64,000 nt of DNA, taken from assembly GCF_011038845.1 (NCBI RefSeq), contig NZ_JAAKDW010000004.1, forward strand, positions 177,089 through 241,088, read 5' to 3'. The DNA comes from Enterococcus sp. ZJ1622. Its GTDB lineage: Bacteria > Bacillota > Bacilli > Lactobacillales > Enterococcaceae. The translations under genes were made by a program, and so were the position numbers. Position 1 is the stretch's first letter, and each line of letters starts with the position of its first letter. Below are positions 10,171-19,184 of this stretch, in pieces. The notes beneath the pieces are model-generated. The model was not told where the DNA came from. It ran no database searches and was given only the letters and a program-made list of their open reading frames with translations.

Positions 10171-11136
10171 ATGAAAAAAAATCTACTGATTGGTCTCGGC
10201 ATCTCCCTATTGCTTGCTTTAGGAGGATGTGCACAAAAAGACTCAGCAAAAGCCTCAGATGGACACAAGACAATCGGTGTCCTGCAACTCGTACAGCACA
10301 ACTCGTTAGATGCAGCTTACAAAGGATTCAAAGAAGGCCTAGAAGAAAAAGGCTATAAAGAAGGCGACAATCTGACGATCAACTATCAAAACGCGCAAAA
10401 CAACCAGGACAACTTGAAAAGCATGAGCGAAAAGCTGATCAAAGATGACCCTGATCTGCTACTTGGCATCGCGACGCCAGCAGCACAATCCTTATTGAAT
10501 GAGACAACCACGATCCCTTTGACTGTCACAGCCGTTACTGACCTTGAACAAGCCAAACTAGTTGCTTCGAACGAAAAACCAGGCGGAAATGTCACGGGGA
10601 CCACAGATATGGTGCCGATCGAAAAACAGATCGATCTGCTATTGAGTATCGTACCAGATGCAAAAACCATCGGGATCATGTACAACAACGGCGAAGCAAA
10701 TTCCAAGCTCCAAGGAGACCTTGCAGAAAAAGCCCTGAAAAAAGCTGGCGTGAAAGTCAAAGTCCTCACAGCAAATTCAACGAATGACGTACAGCAAGTC
10801 ACCAAAAGTCTGGCAAAAGACGTAGACGGGATCTACATCCCTACGGACAACACTTTCGCAAGTGCCGCAAGTATCGTCGGCGAAGTAGCGAAAGAAACAA
10901 AAACACCGATCGTCGCCGGTGCGGTGGATCAAGTCAAAGAAGGTGGTCTAGCCACTATCGGAATCGACTATGAAGCCCTTGGGAAGCAAACTGGGATCAT
11001 GGCAGCAAAAATCTTGGATGGGAAAAAACCAGGTGATCTTCCAGTCGAATCTGCTGATGATCTAGCATTGTATGTCAATAAAGACATGGCTGAAGCATTG
11101 GGGATCGACCCTTCAAGCATCAAAGAAGTCGAATAA
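10171..11136 (+). CDS. ABC transporter substrate-binding lipoprotein (ABC_sub_bind / TrpX-like)
   Basis: Extracytoplasmic lipoprotein that would deliver a small ligand to the permease encoded next. 321 residues; signal peptide MKKNLLIGLGISLLLALGGC with lipobox LGGC. The mature part has the two-lobed periplasmic-binding-fold pattern of the PF04392-type family (KTIGVLQLVQHNSLDAAYKG, then ATPAAQSLL, GTTDMVPIEKQIDLL and GIMYNNGEANS). RBS GGAGG precedes the ATG. Family members linked to T-box or aromatic control are often tryptophan/tyrosine importers. The Phe/Tyr-rich leader peptide here fits an aromatic ligand, but the substrate is inferred. It forms one operon with the next two genes. Confidence 0.88.
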   Translation: MKKNLLIGLGISLLLALGGCAQKDSAKASDGHKTIGVLQLVQHNSLDAAYKGFKEGLEEKGYKEGDNLTINYQNAQNNQDNLKSMSEKLIKDDPDLLLGIATPAAQSLLNETTTIPLTVTAVTDLEQAKLVASNEKPGGNVTGTTDMVPIEKQIDLLLSIVPDAKTIGIMYNNGEANSKLQGDLAEKALKKAGVKVKVLTANSTNDVQQVTKSLAKDVDGIYIPTDNTFASAASIVGEVAKETKTPIVAGAVDQVKEGGLATIGIDYEALGKQTGIMAAKILDGKKPGDLPVESADDLALYVNKDMAEALGIDPSSIKEVE

Positions 11137-11154
11137 AACAACAGGAGGATTCTC

Positions 11155-12063
11155 ATGGCTAATCTGCTTTCTATTTTCTTATCATCTGCTTCGCAAGGTG
11201 TCTTATGGGCATTGCTTGCGATCGGTGTTTACTTGACCTTTCGTATCTTGGATATTGCCGATCTGACGGCTGAAGGAAGCTTTCCTTTAGGTGCTGGGAT
11301 CGCTGCGATGAGTATCACGAACGGACTCCACCCCTTAGTTGCTTGTCTATTAGGTTTCTTAGGCGGAGCCGCAGCTGGTCTGGTTTCCGGTCTGCTTCAC
11401 ACCAAATTAAAAATCCCGGCGCTTCTTGCCGGGATCATCACGATGACTGGGTTGTATTCGGTCACTTCACGTGTCATGGGGGCGCCGAACATCTCTTTGC
11501 TTGGACAACCAACCATTTTCAATTGGGCAGAATCATTGGGCGTGACTAAGGCAAATGCCGTATTGATCGTGGGCCTGCTTTTTGCTCTGATCGTTGTCAG
11601 CTTATTGGTTTTATTCCTGCGAACAGAGACAGGACTAGCGATCCGCGCAACTGGCGACAATCTGGCGATGAGTGAAGCAAACGGGATCAACACAGACAAT
11701 ATGAAGATCATCGGTTATATGATCTCAAACGGCTGTATCGCCCTTTCTGGTTCGTTGCTTGCGCAAAATAACGGCTTTGCTGATTTGAATTCGGGGATCG
11801 GAACGATCGTCATCGGTCTTGCTTCGATCATCATCGCTGAAGTCTTGTTCCGCAATCAGTCATTATTGATTCGTCTGTTGACAGTCGTTTTAGGGGCTGT
11901 CATCTATCGTTTTATCCTAGCATTGGTTTTCGAATTGAATGTAGAACCAAGTGACTCGAAACTCGCTTCCGCACTTGTGCTTGTGATCTGCCTTTCTTTC
12001 CCACAGATCCAGCAAAAATTCCAGTTACCAAAAAAACGAAAGGCGGGCGTGCCAAATGAATGA
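11155..12063 (+). CDS. ABC transporter permease (branched-chain-type, BPD_transp_2 family)
   Basis: 302 residues, almost entirely hydrophobic, with about eight to nine predicted membrane segments; it forms the membrane channel of the importer. Family features include an N-terminal region TFRILDIADLTAEGSFPLGAG and the loop ETGLAIRATGDNLAMSEANGI, which would contact the ATPase. It starts 18 nt after the lipoprotein gene with RBS AGGAGG, and its last codons overlap the start of the ATPase gene by 8 nt, implying coupled translation. No lesions seen. Confidence 0.9.
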   Translation: MANLLSIFLSSASQGVLWALLAIGVYLTFRILDIADLTAEGSFPLGAGIAAMSITNGLHPLVACLLGFLGGAAAGLVSGLLHTKLKIPALLAGIITMTGLYSVTSRVMGAPNISLLGQPTIFNWAESLGVTKANAVLIVGLLFALIVVSLLVLFLRTETGLAIRATGDNLAMSEANGINTDNMKIIGYMISNGCIALSGSLLAQNNGFADLNSGIGTIVIGLASIIIAEVLFRNQSLLIRLLTVVLGAVIYRFILALVFELNVEPSDSKLASALVLVICLSFPQIQQKFQLPKKRKAGVPNE

Positions 12064-12859
12064 TGTCTTAACACTGAAAAATCTCCATCATACTTTTGAA
12101 AAAGGAACGATCAACGAAAACCATGTATTGAGAGGGATCGATCTTTCACTGAAACCGGGAGAATTCGTCACGATCATCGGAGGAAACGGCGCGGGGAAAT
12201 CCACCCTTTTGAACAGTATCGCCGGGACTTTCCCCATCGATCAGGGGGAGATCTTGCTGAATGGTCAGCCGATCACCAAAAAATCCGTCGTCGAACGTTC
12301 AAAATCGATCAGCCGCGTATTCCAAGATCCTAAATTAGGGACAGCCGTTCGATTGACCGTAGAAGAGAACCTGGCACTTGCGATGAAACGCGGAAAAAAA
12401 CGCGGCTTCTTCCGTGGGGTCAAACCACAGGACCGAACGTTTTTCAAAGAACAGCTTTCCCGACTGAATTTAGGGTTGGAGAACCGTTTGACCACAGAGA
12501 TCGGCTTGTTGTCAGGTGGTCAGCGCCAAGCAATCACCTTGTTGATGGCAACCTTGCAGCGACCTGAATTGATCTTGCTAGACGAACACACTGCCGCCCT
12601 TGATCCTGCCACATCCAAAACGGTGATGGAACTGACTGAAAAACTGATCGCTGAACAGCAATTGACTGCTTTTATGGTCACACACGACATGGAAGATGCC
12701 ATCCATTACGGTAACCGGCTCATCATGCTGCATCAAGGAACGATCGTCGTCGATATCTGTCAGGAAGAAAAGCAGAGACTCACTGTCCCTCAGCTTTTAG
12801 ATTTGTTCAAACAAAACAGCGGAACGATGCTGAAAGACGATCAAGTACTCCTTTCTTGA
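12056..12859 (+). CDS. ABC transporter ATP-binding protein
   Basis: 267-residue cytoplasmic ATPase that energises the importer. Walker A GGNGAGKST near residue 42, signature LSGGQRQA near 155, Walker B LILLDEHTAALDP near 175 and the switch His in VTHDMEDA near 209 are all intact. It overlaps the permease gene by 8 nt. No terminator is seen after it; the next gene, birA, starts 90 nt later and probably has its own promoter. Confidence 0.93.
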   Translation: MNDVLTLKNLHHTFEKGTINENHVLRGIDLSLKPGEFVTIIGGNGAGKSTLLNSIAGTFPIDQGEILLNGQPITKKSVVERSKSISRVFQDPKLGTAVRLTVEENLALAMKRGKKRGFFRGVKPQDRTFFKEQLSRLNLGLENRLTTEIGLLSGGQRQAITLLMATLQRPELILLDEHTAALDPATSKTVMELTEKLIAEQQLTAFMVTHDMEDAIHYGNRLIMLHQGTIVVDICQEEKQRLTVPQLLDLFKQNSGTMLKDDQVLLS

Positions 12860-12949
12860 ATTTGGAACGACCGCCATCGCTCTTTGCGAAAGAATGGTTT
12901 TGTTTCCAGCTTCTTCCTGATAAAATAGATGGGAAAGGGGCTGGATGCC

Positions 12950-13915
12950 ATGACAACGAAAGACAAAGTGCTTCATTTACTGAAAAATACAAACGAGTTT
13001 CTTTCGGGTGAAAAAATCGCTCAGCAGCTGCAGCTTTCACGTACTAGCATTTGGAAAGCGATCAAAGAACTGGAGAAAGCCGGCTATCGATTCGAGCATG
13101 GTCCTACAGGTTATCGCTACTTGCCTTCTGATGTGCTAGATGCCAAAGAAATCCAAGAGGCGTTACGCCCTTATATCCCTGGATTGAACGTACAGACGAT
13201 GCTGACCTCTGAATCGACGATGAAAGATGCCAAACTCGCGGTCGCAAAAGGCGAAAACTCTCCTACACTCTTTGTCGCAGATACGCAGGAACAAGCACAC
13301 GGACGTTTTGGCCGGCCATTCTTTGCAGAACCTGGACGTGGGATTTACATGAGCCTCTTGCTGCACCCGGACAAACGCTTTGATGAGCTGCCTCAATACA
13401 CGATCCTTGCAGCAAGTGCCTGCGCCAAAGCGATCCAAGAAGAAACCAAACGCACGACAGCAATCAAATGGGTCAATGATATCTATATCGACAAAAAGAA
13501 AGTCTGCGGCATCTTGTCTGAAGCCGTCAGTGACATGGAATCTGGCAGGATCAGTCATATCATTATCGGTGCTGGCCTCAATTTTTCGATCCCGCAAGCT
13601 CATTTTCCTCAAGAGATCCAAGAAAAAGCCACTTCCGTCTTCCCAGATGGACAAGCAACGATCACGAGGAATCAACTGATCAGCAAAATCTGGCAGGAAT
13701 TGTTCTACTACCTTTCTCAACCAGAAAAAGCATTGGAATTCTACAAAGAAAAGTCGTTCGTGCTAGGAAAAAAGGTTTCATTCAGCCAAAAAGGACAGAC
13801 TTACACTGGTATCGCCAAAGAAATCGGGGATCATGGGGAACTGATCGTCCAGACAGCAGATCAGGAAATGAGCCTGTCTTCTGGCGAGATCAGCCTTACC
13901 TCTATCGGCTCTTGA
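12950..13915 (+). CDS. birA: Bifunctional biotin-[acetyl-CoA-carboxylase] ligase / biotin repressor BirA
   Basis: Activates biotin as biotinyl-AMP, attaches it to carboxylase carrier domains and, when biotin is plentiful, represses biotin genes. 321 residues. An N-terminal winged HTH (SGEKIAQQLQLSRTSIWKAIKELEKAGY) is followed by the ligase domain, with the adenylate-binding loop in variant form (QAHGRFGRPF), KWVNDIYIDKKKVCGIL carrying the catalytic Lys, and a C-terminal SH3-like tail. I chose ATG 12950 rather than ATG 12929 because AAAGGGG lies 9 nt upstream of it. No biotin-synthesis gene is nearby. The first Arg of the usual GRGRxGR loop is replaced by His. Confidence 0.92.
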   Translation: MTTKDKVLHLLKNTNEFLSGEKIAQQLQLSRTSIWKAIKELEKAGYRFEHGPTGYRYLPSDVLDAKEIQEALRPYIPGLNVQTMLTSESTMKDAKLAVAKGENSPTLFVADTQEQAHGRFGRPFFAEPGRGIYMSLLLHPDKRFDELPQYTILAASACAKAIQEETKRTTAIKWVNDIYIDKKKVCGILSEAVSDMESGRISHIIIGAGLNFSIPQAHFPQEIQEKATSVFPDGQATITRNQLISKIWQELFYYLSQPEKALEFYKEKSFVLGKKVSFSQKGQTYTGIAKEIGDHGELIVQTADQEMSLSSGEISLTSIGS

Positions 13916-13936
13916 TAATAATGGCGCGCACAAAAG

Positions 13937-14058
13937 GAGGTTGTGAAAAAGCTGTCCTGCATCAAGTAATAAGAACAGCCAAACAAAAATAGCTCTTCAT
14001 ATTTTTCGTTTGGTTGGGCTTATTACCGCAGATGCAAGCTTTTGAACACCGTTTATCA
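13937..14058 (+). repeat. Intergenic repeat, copy 1
   Basis: Starts GAGGTTGTGA, contains TCAAGTAATAAGAACAG, AATAGCTCTTCATATTTTTC and GCAAGCTTTTGAACACC, and ends ACACCGTTTATCA. It shares start, middle and end with four other copies in this window, all between genes. First of three tandem copies after birA. Confidence 0.75.
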
Positions 14059-14235
14059 GAGGTTGTGACAGTGCCGTTCTGCTTTGAGGGCCAAGTAGGT
14101 ACGTTGCATCATCGAATCACTGATGTTCTTCGTGATTTAACGCAATAAGAAAAATTTTGTGAAAATGGCTTCCCACATTTTTGCATAAATTAGGCTTATC
14201 TCCGAAAAGTTGGTACTAGAACACCGTTTAGTGGA
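14059..14235 (+). repeat. Intergenic repeat, copy 2
   Basis: Starts GAGGTTGTGACAG, has the GCCGTTCTGCTTTGAG block seen in the copy at 31.9 kb, then GGCTTCCCACATTTTTGC, and ends ACACCGTTTAGTGGA. It is longer than its neighbours, with extra sequence at about 14090-14150. Confidence 0.7.
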
Positions 14236-14355
14236 GAGGTTGTAAAAAAGCTGCTCTACATCAAGCAGTAAGAACGATCAGGTAAAAACAGCTTCCCATA
14301 TTTTACAAAATCGTGCCTTATTGCCAATAGGCTATCTCTGGAATACCGTTTATTC
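14236..14355 (+). repeat. Intergenic repeat, copy 3
   Basis: Starts GAGGTTGTAAAAAAGCTG and contains CATCAAGCAGTAAGAAC, ACAGCTTCCCATATTTTAC and GCCTTATTGCC. It ends TACCGTTTATTCG, directly before a strong terminator. Confidence 0.7.
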
Positions 14356-14357
14356 GA

Positions 14358-14407
14358 AAAACAGGAGCTGAGACAAGACTTTTGTCTCAGCTCCTGTTTG
14401 TTTTTTC
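14358..14407. terminator. Strong intrinsic terminator after the repeat cluster
   Basis: AACAGGAGCTGAGACAA / TTGTCTCAGCTCCTGTT is a perfect 17-bp stem with a 4-5 nt loop, followed by TGTTTTTT on the plus strand. It probably ends birA-region read-through and insulates the next gene. Confidence 0.85.
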
Positions 14408-14445
14408 CTCCGCACACCATTCTCCTTCACTCTGCCCCTTCGCAC

Positions 14446-14505
14446 TTTTTCTATCATCCAGAAAAAGATGTTCCGCCAGTACCGCTAACTCATGATACTC
14501 TTACT
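14446..14505 (+). promoter_or_regulatory. Shared regulatory block upstream of coiled-coil gene A
   Basis: T-rich stretch, CCAGAAAAAGATGTTC (14458-14473), a 17-nt spacer, then CATGATACTCTTACT (14491-14505) carrying a -10-like element. Gene B and the 53.8 kb site have the same block with the same spacing. There is no consensus -35, which suggests activator dependence. Confidence 0.65.
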
Positions 14506-14538
14506 GTGTGATAAAACAAAAAATGAAAGGGGTCACTT

Positions 14539-15693
14539 ATGGAGAGCGAGTTATTGCATAGTGATGTAGAAAGAAAAAGATACACATACTCTTTAAAAGA
14601 GCGTGAAAATTTCCTCCTTGATTTAACCAACTGTAATCTGGAAGATCCGTCGAACAAAATAGTGAATTTAGATTCGGAAAATGTGATTATATCTACATTT
14701 TCCAAACTTATTGAAGCCTTTGATGACAAAAACAAACAAATAAATAAAGAGAAAAAGACGATCAAATCTAAGATCAGCTATTTAGAAAAAAAGCGAAACA
14801 AATTAAATAAGAACATCAAAAAAAGAGCTTTTCAGAAAAGATTACATTGGATTCCACGATACATTATCGCTCTTTTCTCACGTTCGTTCACTTCAATTAA
14901 AAAAGCAAATCAAACGATTTACGCTGATATAGAAAAAATAGAACAGTTATTAAATAAAGAAGAAGCGAAATATCAATGGAAATCATTTATGTCAATAGAT
15001 TCTAAAAATGTACTACAATTTATGAGAGATGATTTAAAAGACTTTCACAAAAATCGAATCTCTCTTAACGAAATCAAGCGCTATCTCATGAATTACGCTG
15101 AACTGTTCTTGTGTTGCGATACAACGAACAAACTGATTGACACAGATCTCACAGCTGCACAGCAAAGTTTAAGATTAGAGCCGATAGTCTCTCAGGTAAA
15201 CACTAAAAATAATGACATGCCTCCGATCCATCTTGCAAGGGAATCCGATGTATTTTATCCCATTGAAACTACTGCCCCTCTAGATGAACTTACATCAAAG
15301 GCTGTAGAAGATACAGAAGTTCAGGTACATACACCAGAACGAGTAAGATTAGGATCTGTGAGTTCCACTTTAAGCGATAGTTCCATCATAAGTGATGGTT
15401 CCACTTCAGGTTACGGTACGACTTCACAAGGTGCTATACGAAGTAGTACCGTATCTCTTGTGTCAGACAATCTTTTTGTAATTGGAGGAACGAATCCGAA
15501 AAGTCCTCTACTAAGACTCACATCAGTAAGTTCCGTTAAAAGTGATAGTGTAATCCAACCCCAACGTTCATCTTTATCAGAACTAGTGGGTCCTGCTGTT
15601 AACCGAAGGGCTAGTGACCCAACTCTCGCAAAAAACAGAGGAAAAAGAGATGGACGAATGACGAGAGCCTCCTCAAGTACGCTCGTATACTAG
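14539..15693 (+). CDS. Protein A: unrecognised coiled-coil protein with disordered tail and RRxS-type motifs
   Basis: 384 residues, no signal peptide, no family recognised. Residues 60-155 are Lys/Glu-rich coiled coil containing ISYLEKKRNKLNKNIKK, then a hydrophobic basic patch (RLHWIPRYIIALFSRSF). Residues 225-384 are Ser/Thr-rich and disordered, with GSVSSTLSDSS, SVSSVKSDS, PQRSSLSEL, NRRASDPTL (355-363) and a basic end (GKRDGRMTRASSSTLVY). Protein B shares the I(S)(Y/F)LEK..KLNKN.KK....KR..W block, so the two are paralogues. RBS GAAAGGGG. It is monocistronic, with a terminator at 15724-15763. NRRASDPTL fits the mode-1 14-3-3 pattern (R-x-x-S-x-P). It could be exported by the T4SS at 37-52 kb; that is inference. 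Confidence 0.8.
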   Translation: MESELLHSDVERKRYTYSLKERENFLLDLTNCNLEDPSNKIVNLDSENVIISTFSKLIEAFDDKNKQINKEKKTIKSKISYLEKKRNKLNKNIKKRAFQKRLHWIPRYIIALFSRSFTSIKKANQTIYADIEKIEQLLNKEEAKYQWKSFMSIDSKNVLQFMRDDLKDFHKNRISLNEIKRYLMNYAELFLCCDTTNKLIDTDLTAAQQSLRLEPIVSQVNTKNNDMPPIHLARESDVFYPIETTAPLDELTSKAVEDTEVQVHTPERVRLGSVSSTLSDSSIISDGSTSGYGTTSQGAIRSSTVSLVSDNLFVIGGTNPKSPLLRLTSVSSVKSDSVIQPQRSSLSELVGPAVNRRASDPTLAKNRGKRDGRMTRASSSTLVY

Positions 15694-15723
15694 CATCAAA
15701 TTTTTAATCACCTGTTCCATTTT

Positions 15724-15763
15724 CAGCTGCGTACGATCAACAAAAGGCGTACCAGCTTTTTTC
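15724..15763 (+). terminator. Terminator of gene A, abutting the promoter block of gene B
   Basis: AGCTGCGTACG pairs with CGTACCAGCT (one bulged C) and is followed by TTTTTTC. The T run is also the first part of the regulatory block of gene B. Confidence 0.6.
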
Positions 15764-15816
15764 TTTATCCAGAAAAAGACGTTCTATTGGTCCACATAAA
15801 TCATGTTACCCTTTCT
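15757..15816 (+). promoter_or_regulatory. Shared regulatory block upstream of coiled-coil gene B
   Basis: TTTTTTCTTTATCCAGAAAA followed by AGACGTTC (ending 15784), a 17-nt spacer and CATGTTACCCTTTCT (15802-15816). Position by position it matches the gene A block (CCAGAAAAAGAYGTTC identical except one base), with an unrelated spacer of the same length. Confidence 0.65.
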
Positions 15817-15853
15817 ATATAAATTTCTATAAAATTAGAGAGGTCGTGCGACT

Positions 15854-17287
15854 ATGCCAAACGAACATCAGAAAGAAAAATTCAACAGATATCTCCATAG
15901 AATCGTAAAATACCAGAAAGAATTAGATGCACTACAAAATGTGCAACCCCAGAACAGCAAAGAAAAGAAAAATAAAGCAAGACAAATAAAGACTACTCAA
16001 GAAATATTAGAAAAAGCCCAAAACGACCGTCAAAATCTTCTGACAGAACTATCTTTAGGGGATGCCAATATAACCGCACTTTCTGAAATCATAGACAAAT
16101 TCAAAAAGAAAGCATTAGAAGTAGAAACAAGCCAACAGGCAATAAATTCGAGGATCAGTTTCTTAGAAAAACGCTTGACGAAGTTAAATAAAAATCAAAA
16201 GAAAATGAAGCATCCAAAACGCTATTTTTGGGTCTCAAAACAAAAACTTAATGAAAAGAACAAAAAAATATTAACAGAAATCAAGAAAATCCCCTCGTAT
16301 AGACAACTTGATCTATTGTCCCCACCTATTCCTACTGCCATAGAATACGTAAAAAATACGCTAGAAAAAGGCACTCTAGAAGCTAAAGATGTAGTCCAAA
16401 TAGAATATGAGAAAAATATTCCTCATTTCAACTATGTTTTGGACCAATATGTAATAGGAGGCATCAATTCTGAAGAAATAGGGAAAAAAATAAGCTCTTT
16501 CTCTAACGGTCTCTCATCCATTGAGTATCTCGATCAATTGATATATACTAATCTTCCTGAAGCTACAAAACTGATCAAGAACGCGGCATTAAAAAGAAGC
16601 CCGGCATCTAATCAACTTGTAGCAACAAACCAGACTCTACTTGAAAATAATCCAACTATAGAAGCTAAAAATCCAAATATCCGACTTCCAGAAGGAAAAG
16701 AACCTACTATCGTGCAACCAACAAATGATAATAACATAGTGAAAGAATCAACTAGCAATAGCGCTCATATAGATACTAATCTAGATAGTAATAATCTATC
16801 AAAAGAAATGCCGTTTCAAAATAAAGATATAATAACACCTTCAGAAAAATCACTGGTTCACGTGCCAAACAGCTCACATTCTCTCAATCAAGATTTGACG
16901 TTCACCAGGAATATTCCAGTAGATAACAAATTAGAACACCTACTAAGCGAAGATAGCACTGGAAGAACAGATATGGTCCATGTCAATAATCTCCATGAAC
17001 TGACGAGTAACGTCACTGCTAGGGATACTGATCCGGAACATGCTTTAGCTAGTAATGCTAAACAACAAACGATTGGAGAAATCCTAAATACTCCTTTATC
17101 GGAAATACCAGAAGAAAATAATCTTAACCATATATCAGCAGCAGACAGCAAGCCAGACGAAAAAAAGAGCTTTAATATGAATATACCAGCAGATGAGCGC
17201 AAAGTGTTAAATATCGTTATACCCAATGCCCTCAGCAGACAGAAAGAAAGTCCAAAGAAAGAACGCCCAACTACTCACGAACGCTAG
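15854..17287 (+). CDS. Protein B: unrecognised coiled-coil protein, paralogue of protein A
   Basis: 477 residues, no signal peptide, no named family. Residues 1-160 are strongly charged coiled coil, including ISFLEKRLTKLNKNQKKMKH and KRYFWVSKQKL, the block shared with protein A. Residues 170-245 look globular (YVIGGINSEEIGKKISSF). From about 250 onward the chain is Asn/Ser/Thr-rich and low in hydrophobics, ending in a basic tail (SRQKESPKKERPTTHER). It has fewer Arg-Arg-Ser motifs than A. The RBS (GAGAGG) lies about 10 nt upstream of the ATG. Base composition is more AT-rich than the housekeeping genes around it. Function unknown; the architecture and shared promoter block group it with A, C and the T4SS locus. 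Confidence 0.78.
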   Translation: MPNEHQKEKFNRYLHRIVKYQKELDALQNVQPQNSKEKKNKARQIKTTQEILEKAQNDRQNLLTELSLGDANITALSEIIDKFKKKALEVETSQQAINSRISFLEKRLTKLNKNQKKMKHPKRYFWVSKQKLNEKNKKILTEIKKIPSYRQLDLLSPPIPTAIEYVKNTLEKGTLEAKDVVQIEYEKNIPHFNYVLDQYVIGGINSEEIGKKISSFSNGLSSIEYLDQLIYTNLPEATKLIKNAALKRSPASNQLVATNQTLLENNPTIEAKNPNIRLPEGKEPTIVQPTNDNNIVKESTSNSAHIDTNLDSNNLSKEMPFQNKDIITPSEKSLVHVPNSSHSLNQDLTFTRNIPVDNKLEHLLSEDSTGRTDMVHVNNLHELTSNVTARDTDPEHALASNAKQQTIGEILNTPLSEIPEENNLNHISAADSKPDEKKSFNMNIPADERKVLNIVIPNALSRQKESPKKERPTTHER

Positions 17288-17336
17288 CACCGAATTTTCT
17301 CCCGCTTGCTCCATCCTCATCGGCATACCGCAAAGC

Positions 17337-17383
17337 AAAAAGAGATAGATGTCCCTTGAACTGAGGACGTCTATCTCTTTTCT
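17337..17383. terminator. Bidirectional terminator after gene B
   Basis: AAAAGAGATAGATGTCC pairs with GGACGTCTATCTCTTTT (one G-T pair) around a short loop. It lies between gene B and the convergent lectin-like gene. Confidence 0.8.
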
Positions 17384-17437
17384 ATCAATGGTGGTAAAGC
17401 TATTATGTTTTCTTTTACTATTTAGTTTTTATGATAC

Positions 17438-17492
17438 CCACAAAGGACTGGGAACCAGTCTCTTTGTGAACGTACCTATGAAAATCATAGGT
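17438..17492. other. Two adjacent hairpins downstream of the lectin-like gene
   Basis: CACAAAGGACTGG / CCAGTCTCTTTGTG and then CCTATGAAAATCATAGG form two consecutive hairpins without clear T runs. They could be RNA 3'-end structures of the minus-strand gene. Confidence 0.4.
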
Positions 17493-17541
17493 TATGTGCT
17501 TTGATTCTTATCTATTTTTTCATCGTTCTCTGATCAACAGA

Positions 17542-19002
17542 TCATTGAGGGACGATGTCGATAGAGCCGATATAACCTGCGCGATAATTCTCGATGATGA
17601 TCAATGGTTCTGTTTCATCTTCGCCTACTGTGAAAGTCTGCGTGACGTAACGATAATCTTTTACACCGAGCGTTGCTCGATCAAGTGTCGTATTAAAGAT
17701 ATCCCGACTGTCATTGCTCGAAGGATTGGCTTTCAATGAAAGTTTTACGTGATGGGAACGAAGATCACTATCCAATTCTGGCTTGAAATAGACCGTTGCC
17801 CGATAGGTTTTCCCAGCGACCAGTGCTTGTGCACCTGTATAGTGTTTATAGATACTCGCATGTTGATCGGCGTGGAATACATAATCACCTACAAGCGCTA
17901 ATTCTGGGTCTTTCACCAGATGGATATCTTCCCCAGAGAACATCTTCCAGTTTTCCACACTTCCATTCGGCCATGTTTCTTTGATCACGACTTTCACATT
18001 GATCGTTTTACGTGTCGTTTCACCCACACTGTTCGTTACCTGATAAGTGACTTGGTAATCTCCTGGTGTCGATGTATCCACGTTGTTTTCTACTACAGTG
18101 ATCTTATCCGTGAGATCTCCATCTATTTTATCGGTTGCTTTTAATCCGATACGACTGTCAAATGGATCAAACAGCTCAAATTTATTGATCTCGATATCAT
18201 TCGCAACTAATTCTGGTGCCTGGAAGATCGCATCGAAACTGTTGACACGCACAGTATGTTCATTCCTACGCGCCCCAGTGGCTGCTGCGATCGTAAAATA
18301 ATACAGTTCATTTTTATTGATAGGTGGATTTGTCAACTCCCATGTTTTTCCTTCATAGCTCGCTGTGAATTTGTTTGCCGTGCTATCCCATTTTATGATG
18401 AGTTTCTGGAATTGGTTAAGTGGCCCAGATATGCTTTGCATAGGTGTAGCTGCAGTTAGATAACTAGAATTCCGGTTTGTAAAAACAAATCCCGCATGAG
18501 CGTCACTGATATTGGTATGCCCAAATGAGGGGTCCCTATCCTCAGGCGCGTCTGCAAAAGTATCCACTTCAAACCCGACCCCCTTTCTCAAACCAAGTAT
18601 GCCTAAACCGCCTCCGTACCTCCCTACTGTTCCGATACCACTTTGATGGAAAGCAACGGCGATCCCATCCGCTCCTGAACGGTCGGCACCCAAATTCACA
18701 TCAATATCAAGAACAAAATCTCCTCGCATGTCTAACGATTTGATTCCTGTAATCGATCCAGCACGATAAGTTGAATTTGGCGTGAGACGGACAGTGTTTT
18801 GATTCAATTGTGTTGCATGTCCGTTGATAGAAAATAAATCTTTGATATCGAATCGTTCAACTGTTTCCTTTTCGTTCATCGGTCGAGTCATATTGATCAC
18901 ATGATTCTCCGCTTGAACTTCCTTATTCATAAACATACTTGTCGTCCCTGCCAGCACTAACCCAGATAACATGACACTAGCGATTAACTTTTTTTTCAAC
19001 AT
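17542..19002 (-). CDS. Secreted L-type lectin-domain surface protein
   Basis: 486 residues. The best start is ATG 19002 (MLKKKLIASVMLSGLVLAG), with GGGGAGGAG 8 nt upstream. A signal peptide ends around VQAEN. Residues about 45-250 resemble the bacterial legume-lectin/L-type lectin fold (GDFVLDIDVNLGADRSGADGIAVAFHQ, GVGFEVDTFADAPEDRDP, HAGFVFTNRN, IKWDSTANKFTASYEG). Residues 265-350 form an Ig-like DUF5011-type domain (KATDKIDGDLTDKITVVENN, PGDYQVTYQVTNSVG). Residues about 355-486 form a carbohydrate-binding-like beta domain. There is no LPXTG motif or WxL domain, so anchoring is unclear. It is likely an adhesin binding host or plant glycans and sits in a block of surface genes. Confidence 0.85.
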   Translation of the reverse strand: MLKKKLIASVMLSGLVLAGTTSMFMNKEVQAENHVINMTRPMNEKETVERFDIKDLFSINGHATQLNQNTVRLTPNSTYRAGSITGIKSLDMRGDFVLDIDVNLGADRSGADGIAVAFHQSGIGTVGRYGGGLGILGLRKGVGFEVDTFADAPEDRDPSFGHTNISDAHAGFVFTNRNSSYLTAATPMQSISGPLNQFQKLIIKWDSTANKFTASYEGKTWELTNPPINKNELYYFTIAAATGARRNEHTVRVNSFDAIFQAPELVANDIEINKFELFDPFDSRIGLKATDKIDGDLTDKITVVENNVDTSTPGDYQVTYQVTNSVGETTRKTINVKVVIKETWPNGSVENWKMFSGEDIHLVKDPELALVGDYVFHADQHASIYKHYTGAQALVAGKTYRATVYFKPELDSDLRSHHVKLSLKANPSSNDSRDIFNTTLDRATLGVKDYRYVTQTFTVGEDETEPLIIIENYRAGYIGSIDIVPQ

Positions 19003-19122
19003 TTTCATCTCCTCCCCAAACCTTATGTAGCAAACAACACACGCAACAATTAATTCATCGCATTCCTCCTCTTGCTCCATTCTGGTGTTTCCATAACTAA
19101 TGATAACGGAGTCGGAGGTCTC

Positions 19123-19160
19123 GAAAATATTTTGTATGCGATTGCAACAAAATATTTTTC
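19123..19160. promoter_or_regulatory. AT-rich inverted repeat upstream of the lectin-like gene
   Basis: GAAAATATTTTGT and ACAAAATATTTTTC form a 13-bp inverted repeat around 11 nt. Lying between two minus-strand genes, it could be an operator or a terminator of the upstream small gene. Confidence 0.45.
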
Positions 19161-19184
19161 TTGATTGTTCGCCTTTTAGAGAAT